NCBI GenBank assembly: GCA_026120185.1
Contig: JANUWF010001101.1
Location: 4,154,001-4,218,000, forward strand
Length of the DNA: 64,000 nt
Direction of reading: 5' to 3'
From: Voacanga thouarsii
Lineage: Eukaryota > Streptophyta > Magnoliopsida > Gentianales > Apocynaceae
The first letter of the stretch is position 1, and each line of letters begins with the position of its first letter. Shown one piece after another: positions 56,925 through 64,000 of the stretch. The notes under the pieces are model-generated. The model saw nothing but the letters and a program-made list of their open reading frames with translations, was not told where the DNA came from and made no database searches. The position numbers and the translations under genes were made by a program.

Positions 56925-58464
56925 TGATGTGTTCGGATTTGGGTATAAAAATCATACAAAAACTAAGTACATTCCCAATTAAGTTTACATTAAAACGTTC
57001 AACCCAAATCACACATATGAGCAAGCGTACTCATCATTAACCGAGCATAGGGTTCAAACGAGTGTCAATTATCAAGGAATAAGTAGACATTAATTACCTT
57101 TCTTTCATTATTTAACCGACTTGATAAAGTGAAAAATAAGTAAAAACAAAATAAAAAAATAAAAATAAAAATATATGCATGTCAAGGATGTAGGTTTATG
57201 TAACTCGAGCCATTGGTTAGACAAACATGATCTTGAAGTATCCAACATTTATCATAACTAATTATTCTCTTGGCATCATAAAGGATTAAAGTAGATTCAC
57301 TTCGATGGTCAATCCATGAAATCACTATCTTCTAGATAAATTAGAATCACTTGGTCCGTATCAACCAATTCATCCAAAAGACGCATTAAACACAATCCTT
57401 AATTAAATTCCCTTGATCTCGAAAAATTTAAAGCATGAAATTAATCAATGAACTCTTGGTCTCGGAAGATATTAATTAACCTTCAATTACTAGTTCTAAA
57501 CAATTAACCCCCTTTGGTCTAGCAAGTCAATAGCTAACAGAATATGAAATTAATAAATTGAAACTACCATCAACCCCCTTTAGTCTAGCAAGTCAATGGA
57601 TAGAACCAACCAACTAATCTCGTAATAAGCACAAGTAATTGAATACCAAGAATAATAATCAATTAATCAAAAGATCAAACAACTCTAAATATCATGAATA
57701 TCTAAACAATGTTAAATTACAATAAAATAATTAATATATCATTGTCAATAAAAAGAAAACAAAGTAAAAGAAAGCACTCATAGACAAGCCTCTTTCTTCT
57801 TCCTTTGAAGACCTTTTTGTACAACCCTTCTTGAACTTGAAGAATTCCTCATTTGATTGTGTAATTTTCTATGATAGTCAATGAATTCTCCCATTTTTCC
57901 TTGTGTTTTTCATCTATATATAGGCTTAGGAAGTGCCTAAACTCGCAGGTACCATGTTCTTGGCCGAGTAGAAGTTGGAAGATATTAAAACTCCTCTGAT
58001 TAGCAAAAATGCATAGAAAAAATCAAAGCATCGCCTTAAATCCAGGGCACAGCCGGCGCTGCCTTGGCTCTCGGAGCCGGTTGTGTTCTGTTCCTCCACT
58101 CGTTCGCCGATTTTTCTTCAAATTTTGCACAATAAGTTCCAGAATGTAGTCGGTGTCGGTTCCAGCTTCACAACTGGCACCGCCTTGGTTCTATTCTAGT
58201 CAGTTTCACCAAATTTTCGTTGCTTCAAATTCCTTTTCAACAGTGCATAGCCGACACTGGTTCTAGGGTCCTAGCTGGCGCCACCTCTCCTATGTTTTGC
58301 GACGTTTTTACTTCATTTTACCTTAAAAATTTGAAATAAAGAATAAAATACCTTTCCAATGGTAAAATCTCAAATATGAAAAAATATGACTAGTTATTGC
58401 ACAAAATATATTTCAAAAGAACTTCAAATAACTAGGAAAAATATGACTAATTTAGCCCATATCA
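56925..58464 (-). repeat. Element B 5' LTR (1540 bp)
   Basis: TGATGTG...CATATCA on the + strand; pairs with 49657-51115. Contains two imperfect copies of an 85-bp unit around 57480-57610 and three GC-rich ccggcgcc patches at 58040-58290. Confidence 0.92.
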
Positions 58465-58998
58465 TTGTTCAAGTAGAAACTATTAGCTTGAAAGGCATTA
58501 TACTTATACAACCCTAGTGTGGCTCTAGTCCCGCTAGCATCCCAATTCGGGTCGGAAAGAATTTTTTGATTATTCACGTCTATCCCTTGCCAAGAATCAT
58601 CGTCGAATACCTAGAGGAGGTTAGCTAATTGATTTTGGGTGATGATAATAGGGATTCCTTTCATTCTCGTTTCAATATGGGGAAGGTGTTTATTGCCCTT
58701 GTCAACCATATTGGCATAAAATTCCTTGATGAGTACTGGACAATACTTCCTTTTCAGTTGTATTATCGACCCCCCATCCTAGTCTTCTAAACATCATTCT
58801 CAATTTGAGTGCACGGTCTAGGGTGGGTGCGAAAGTATGCTCGACAATGATTTTATTGGATGCTCTCCTATTATACCATTCCTCACAAGATGCATCTATA
58901 AACTCAGTAGGTCTAAGGAATAAAGGATTGACAGATGAAGGGGTTGAGGAAGAGGAATCCCTCGCCCTTTTAGAAGAATGACCCCTTGCTCTAGACAT
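58465..58998 (-). pseudogene. Element A ORF2, 5' part (before element B)
   Basis: ATG at 58998: SRARGHSSKRARDSSSSTPS, LFLRPTEFIDASCEEWYNRR, VEHTFAPTLDRALKLRMMFR, RLGWG. An extra C in a C run near 58770 shifts the frame; translation resumes with FYANMVDKGNKHLPHIETRM, KGIPIIITQNQLANLL. It is cut at 58465 by element B and continues at 49656. Same protein as 52971-54185. Confidence 0.8.
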
Positions 58999-60085
58999 GG
59001 TATCTAGAAGTGGTGAAAATAGGAAGAGAGAACAATTGAGCTCAAAGACTTAACACGAGGCCAACTACCCTTTACAAACACACTCCTCAAATCGCACTCA
59101 ACCCTCAACTAATCTCACAACCATACAACCTAAACTCCTTCAATATAGATCATACTCCAACCAACAATCAATTCAATCACCTCCAATCAATTCAACACAA
59201 CCTGTAACAATACATGTAAAGTTTCCTGTTAAGCATAAACGTGTTGAATATCCTTAATGCATGTAAGTAGACATGATTATGTTAATGAAGGCATCATCAT
59301 GTCATTACGTGAAAAACAATGCACGTTCCATATATAGCATATAGTCAACCATCACAAATAGCCACAATTCTAACCTTAGCTATATGCATGAAGCCCCTAA
59401 TGATCATATGTATGAATCAAGTATCAAAGAATCATTAACTCCTAATCTAATCCAACTCATGAAGCTTCAAGGAGTAATGCACAATTCAAGCTAGCATACA
59501 CAATCCCAATTTTCGGCCAAAATTGTCCATAAGATTAGAAAAAATCATCCACACCATTTTAACTGTGGGAATTGAATAAAAATCATACATTTATGCTCAT
59601 ATATGCATAGGAAAGTAAAAGATGTAAGCTTTTTGTAGAAATCTAAGCTCCTTGCTCGTGGATTGAATATGATGCTATTGTGAAAATGGAAGATTTTGAG
59701 ATTTTTTATCCATAGGATCAATAAAAGAGAAGTAGATAGATGTTATAGAAGTGTTTAGGAGGTGAAAAATCAAATTTTGGGAAGTAGGGAATGTGAAGCC
59801 GGTGTGGGTTAGAGAGAAATTGAGAGGGAGATTGGAGATTTTGAAGAAAAAGTGGCCAGAATGGCCTATAAGAGCGCCTCACCCGACATGAACCGGCGCC
59901 AGTCCTAGCCATAGCCGGCACTGGCTTTGTTCTATTCGGTTCTCCATTTTTTTTTATAAAAATGAGAAACATACAATAATGATGAACAATACACTGTAAT
60001 TCATGCAAAATAATCAACCAAAATGCCAAAAGTAAAAATTATCTCAATCATAAAACTGAAAGTAATGTAAACGGAAAAACTGGCT
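58999..60085 (-). other. Spacer/leader between gag and ORF2 of element A
   Basis: Equivalent of 54186-55262. No coding signature; GC-rich patch at 59880-59940 on an AT-rich background. Confidence 0.55.
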
Positions 60086-61461
60086 TTAATGCTTTCCACG
60101 GTTTTAATCCCGTGAATTTTCCTCAGTGTTTCCTGGCAAGGTCTCGGCTTGACGATCCCCCAATAGCTTAGCTAGTTGACCAATTTGGTTTTCCAAGTTG
60201 CGCATGAAGGCTTCTAGGTTCCTTGTTGTAAAATCGACCCCTTGGAACTTAGTCTCCGTTGTGCTTACCAATTAGCCAATCAATTCTTTCAATGGTAGCT
60301 TGGAAGGTACTACAGTATTATTCATGGGGTTTTGGTTCCTTTGAGTCCCTCCAAAATTGAAAAAGCCCTGCCTAGGTTGATTTTCATTGCTCCAAGAGAA
60401 ATTAGGGTGATTTCTTGAACCAGGATTATAGGTAGAGCTATAAGAATTGTTACCTAGCTGGACATTACCTGCGAAGGCCGCTTGCTCCAGGGTTTCTTGG
60501 AGTGACCTCATGTTTTGACATTCATGATTGGGGTGTCCCTCTCCACAAAAATCACAACTGACATTTAATACCTGGCCTTGAGGTATCACCATTTGTTCCA
60601 TTTTCTGAGTTAAGGCATCCACCTTAGCTTCCAATGCTCCCACAGCATCCACCTTGTGTACTTCTTGCACACGAGCTCTAGACCTTGTACTACCCTAAGA
60701 ATAGTTATTAGAAACCAAATTTTCAATAAACTTAAATACCTATTCTGGGGTCTTATGATTGATGGAACCCCCTACAGAAGAGTCCACCACTTGATGTGTC
60801 GCAAACGTGAGGCCATTCAAAAAGATAAGCATCTGCATTCCTAGCTTAAATTTATGGTGTGGGCATTTTCTTAACATCTCCTTAAATCTCTCCCAACTTT
60901 TATATAAGGGCTCAAAGTCTAATTGTTGGAAGGCAAATATCTCATTCCTAAGTTTGGCTGTCCTAGCTGGAGGAAATATTTGGCTAAAAATTTTTCAGCC
61001 AGGGCATTCCAAGTAGTGATGGAACCGGTAGGTAAAGACTTTAACCAAGATTTGGCTTTATCCCTCAAAGAAAAAGGAAAAAGTCTTAACTTTATGGCAT
61101 CATCTGAAACACCATTCATCTTAAAAGTATCACAAATCTCAAATAAACTAGCTAAATGAGCATTGGGATCCTCTTAAGGTAGCCCATCAAATTGAATAAT
61201 GTTTTGAATCATCCGAATAATGTTGGGCTTTATTTCAAAATTTTTTGCATCTACCCTAGGCCTAGTGATACTCGAGCCTGTACCCGAGATTGCAGGTTTC
61301 AAAAAGTCATTCATAACCCTCCTATCATTCCCAGCATTGTTATTTTCAGCACCATCCATGTCGATGATCAAATTCTTTTGGATTGTTTGGCGGATCTTTG
61401 ATAATGTCATTTTGATTTCGGGGTCAAAATCAACTATCTCGCCTTTAAATTTTCGGGTCAT
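60086..61461 (-). pseudogene. Element A gag
   Basis: ATG at 61461 (TRKFKGEIVDFDPEIKMTLS), FEIKPNIIRMIQNIIQFDGL, a stop in LP-EDPNAHLA, FSLRDKAKSWLKSLPTGSIT, AEKFLAKYF, then a one-base deletion in the PPARTAK block that shifts the frame. The knuckle reads CDFCGEGHPNHEC (CX2CX3HX4C) at about 60520-60560, followed by FFNFGGTQRNQNPMNN. It ends by TAA near 60086 without entering protease, as in element B. Gag would package element RNA; this copy is broken. Confidence 0.85.
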
Positions 61462-61716
61462 GTACCAAAGATAACACCTAGAAAAACAAGAAGCAAGTTA
61501 GATACATAATTAATGATTAAAACAAAATTAAAAGAATACAAAGTTAGTTAGTAGAACATAGTCAAAGTTAGTAGGTTAGGTTACAAGGGTATACATACAT
61601 GAAATACAAAAGATAGCACCTTTTTTTGGAAAGAATAAGTATACATATTTACATATTTGCATATGTACATATTTACATGGTTAAATCAATAAAATCTAAG
61701 CTTTCATGATATTATT

Positions 61717-61734
61717 CCTCGGCAACGGTGCCAA
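61717..61734 (-). other. Element A primer-binding site (tRNA-Asp type)
   Basis: On the - strand TGGCACCGTTGCCGAGGA, two transitions away from TGGCGCCGTTGCCGGGGA. It lies about 5 bases inside the 5' LTR. Confidence 0.8.
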
Positions 61735-61739
61735 AAACT

Positions 61740-63276
61740 TGATGTGTATGGATTTGGGTATAAAAATCATATAAAAACTAAGCACATTCCCAATCAAGTT
61801 TACATTAAAACATTAAACCCAAATTACATATATGAGCAAGCGTACTCATCATTAACATAGCATAGGATTCAAATGAGTGTCGATCCTCAAGGAACAAGTA
61901 TACATTAATCACTTCTCTTTCATTGTTTAACCGACTCAATAAAGTGAAAATGAAATAAAAAGGAAAATAACAAAATAAAATAAAATATATACATGTCAAG
62001 GATAGAGAAATATGTAATTCAAGCCATTGTTTATACAAACATGATCTTAAAGTATCCAATCTTTATCACAACCAAGTATTCTCTTAACATCATGAAGGAT
62101 TAAAGTAGACTTACTTCTTTTCCAATCCATGAAATCACTATCTTCTAGACAAATTAGCATCACATACTCTATCTCAACTAATGCATCCAAAAGATGCATT
62201 AAACACAATTCTTTGATCAAATTTCCATACTCTAACAAATTTAAAACATAAAATTAACCAATGAATTCATACTCTGGCAGACATCGATTAACCTTTAATT
62301 ACCAGTTCTTAGCAATTAACCCCTTTCCCAAGCAAGTTAAGAGACAGCAAATATTAAATTAATCAAAGTGAAACCTCCATCAACCCCTTTCCCGAGAAAG
62401 TTAATAGAAAGAAACAATCAATCAATCTCGTAATTAACCCAAGTAATTAAATACCAAGAGTAACAATCAATTAATCAAAAGATCAAATAACTCTAAAAAC
62501 TATAAATATCTAAAACAATGTCGAATTACAATAAAACAATTAACATATCATTGTTCAAGAAAAATGAAATAAAGTAAAAGAAAGAACTTATAGACAAGCC
62601 TCCTTCTTCTTCCTTTGAAGACCTTTTTGCACAACACTCATTGAATTGAAGAATTTCTCCTTTGATTTGAGTGATTTTCTATGATAATCAATGAATTCCC
62701 CCATTTTTCTTTGTGTTTTCATCTATTTATAGGCTTGGGAAGTGCCTAAACTCGTTGGTGTAATGTTCTTGGCCGAGTAGAAGTTGGAAGATACTAAAAC
62801 TCCATAAATTACCAAAACCATGTGAAAAAATCAAAGCTCCGCCTTTTCCTCAAAGCACAGCCAGCGCCGCCTTGGCTCTCAGAGCCGGTGCCAGTTGTGT
62901 TCTGATTATCTACTTGTTCGTCGATTTTTCTGAATTTTGCATAATGTAGTCTAGCATGCAGCCGGCGCTGCCTTGGCTACTGGAGCCGGCGCCGGTTCCA
63001 CTCTGTTTTGCTCTATTTTAACAATTTATCATTATCTCGAGGTTCGTGTCAATAGTGCATGGCCAGCACCGGTTCCATTGCCCTAGCCGGTGCCGCCTCT
63101 CCTCTGTTTTGCGATGTTTTTGCTTCGTTTTACCCTAAAAATTTGTAATAATGAACACAATACCTTTCCAAGGGTAAAATCTCAAATATGAAGGAATATG
63201 ACTAGTTATTGAACAAAATGTATCACAAAAGAACCTTAAATAACTAGAAAAAATATGACTAATTTAGCCCATATCA
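61740..63276 (-). repeat. Element A 5' LTR (1537 bp)
   Basis: TGATGTG...CATATCA on the + strand; pairs with 45647-47120. The target duplication CTTCC follows at 63277-63281. Three GC-rich ccggcgcc patches lie at 62855-63100. Confidence 0.92.
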
Positions 63277-63281
63277 CTTCC

Positions 63282-64000
63282 TTAGTTCATTTCCAACAAT
63301 GATATTTACTATTGGAACTAGCTTCTTTAGTTCGAAGCAATTCCTTTTGTTTTGAAGATATTAAAAATTTCTCTATGGCCAAATCATGTTTAAAAAAGAA
63401 CATCTATCATGTTTTGAATAATTCTCTAACTCTTTTAGAGTATTAGCAGGAAATTTTTTCTTAAAGCAATGTAAACTTTCCATCTTCGTAGATGTATATT
63501 TTTGGGAGTTCAATGTTGAGACATGATCTTCAAGATAGGCTCCGTGAACTTATTTGCACCATACTTTATACTACGGGGTATAATGCTTCTTTGTCCTACA
63601 ACGAGTGGCTTGAAATATTACCTTAGACATTATTTCACAAAGTGCACATCTTAACCAAAGACGTAAACCATCTATTAATATGGCCTCTTGGTTTAAAATT
63701 TCAAAATGGCCTAGGATATCTTCCATGAATCCAAACTGTTGACTAAAGCGATGTGGACTATAAGGCTCAGTAACGAAGTGATCAGTCTTTCGCAAAATAA
63801 GAAGCTTTGAACATACCATCAAAAAGTAAAGTTGTTCATCCGGGGTAGCTATCTCATTATCAACAAAATCACACTTTTTGTGCTTGGTAAGGATATTTAT
63901 AGTTCAAGCAATGGTTTCACCTCTATAAATCTATTTGTAGGCTTCATCTTCACCAAGGTCCTTTTTGCTACCATTGAAAGATTGCTTAAGCCTCGAGAAA
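63282..64000 (-). pseudogene. Plant-mobile-domain (PMD)-like protein remnant, incomplete at window end
   Basis: One - strand frame reads continuously from the window end to about 63283, interrupted by at least seven stops. It gives HKKCDFVDNEIATPDEQLYF, LMVCSKLLILRKTDHFVTEP, YSPHRFSQQFGFMEDILGHF and, further on, HGAYLEDHVSTLNSQKYTST and LKKLVPIVNIIVGNEL. The PHRFSQQFGF block resembles the (P)HRVARQFGF motif of the plant mobile domain (aminotransferase-like) family, found both in host proteins and in transposons. The 83-codon stretch 63571-63822 is open but its surroundings are broken. The family call is by motif only. Confidence 0.55.

Larger units (their letters stand above)
49657..58464 (-). 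mobile_element. Element B: pol-less Athila-like LTR retrotransposon nested in element A
   Basis: 8808 bp. 3' LTR 49657-51115, 5' LTR 56925-58464, duplication TTGTT on both sides. On the - strand: primer site (56900-56918), gag (56639-55263), spacer, ORF2 (54185-52971), 3' non-coding region, conserved block, hairpin, polypurine tract, 3' LTR. Same family and size as element A. No pol motifs were found. Pairing is certain because each LTR has a primer site or polypurine tract on the correct inner side. Confidence 0.92.
45647..63276 (-). mobile_element. Element A: pol-less Athila-like LTR retrotransposon, split by element B
   Basis: 3' LTR 45647-47120 and 5' LTR 61740-63276, flanked by the exact duplication CTTCC (45642-45646 and 63277-63281). 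On the - strand: 5' LTR, primer site, gag (61461-60086), a spacer of about 1.1 kb, ORF2 (from 58998, continuing at 49651 beyond element B), 3' non-coding region with the conserved block, hairpin and polypurine tract, 3' LTR. Without element B it is about 8.8 kb. No protease, RT, RNase H or integrase motif was found, so it must have relied on another Athila element. Confidence 0.9.

Noticed and set aside
45647..63276. Alternative pairing of the four LTRs as two side-by-side elements (a with b, c with d)
   Set aside because: The primer sites lie left of c and d and the polypurine tracts right of a and b. Target duplications match a-d (CTTCC) and b-c (TTGTT), and element A's ORF2 rejoins only with B nested inside it.

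Overview
The window is a repeat-rich, AT-rich stretch of plant nuclear DNA, almost certainly from a eudicot. The reasons are one intron-containing plant gene, plant-type LTR retrotransposons (Ty1/copia, and the Athila and Tat lineages of Ty3/gypsy), plant LINE relics, MITEs and two pieces of plastid DNA. The species cannot be named from sequence alone. The only gene that looks intact is a seven-exon LIKE-COV (DUF502) membrane-protein gene on the + strand (coding 15661-24130). Nearly everything else is mobile DNA, mostly decayed and nested.

Left part (1-15.6 kb). 1-2.4 kb is unassigned repeat-like DNA. At 2.4-2.7 kb lies a broken fragment of an LRR receptor-kinase N-terminus (- strand). A decayed LINE covers about 4.3-13.65 kb (ORF1 DUF4283, endonuclease, reverse transcriptase, zf-RVT, RNase H). 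It is split by a 1780-bp solo LTR (6883-8662, target duplication ATGAT) and by about 3.2 kb of plastid inverted-repeat DNA (9065-12275: ycf2 5' end, trnI-CAU, rpl23, rpl2 exon 1 and part of its intron). A Stowaway-like MITE lies upstream of the gene.

Middle part (15.6-32 kb). The LIKE-COV gene carries a hAT-like nonautonomous element in intron 1 and a second plastid fragment (rpl2 exon 1) in intron 4. About 500 bp past its stop codon is a full-length but degenerate copia element on the - strand (24628-30219) with LTRs and a perfect 5-bp target duplication. A LINE scrap and a second MITE-like element follow.

Right part (32-64 kb) is a nest. An Athila relic (32529-40487) abuts a Tat-lineage relic (40488-45646). 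The Tat relic is itself broken by a solo copia-type LTR and a small insertion with a 9-bp duplication. At 45647 a pol-less Athila-like element, A (45647-63276), is inserted. It is split inside its own second ORF by a second member of the same family, B (49657-58464). A and B carry only a gag gene and a downstream ORF of the putative-plant-transposon-protein type, separated by an untranslated stretch of about 1 kb; no protease, RT or integrase is seen. They share the tRNA-Asp primer site, a conserved 3' hairpin, the polypurine tract and a 3' block with the autonomous-type Athila relic, so they probably depended on such elements. The window ends in a broken plant-mobile-domain-like sequence on the - strand.
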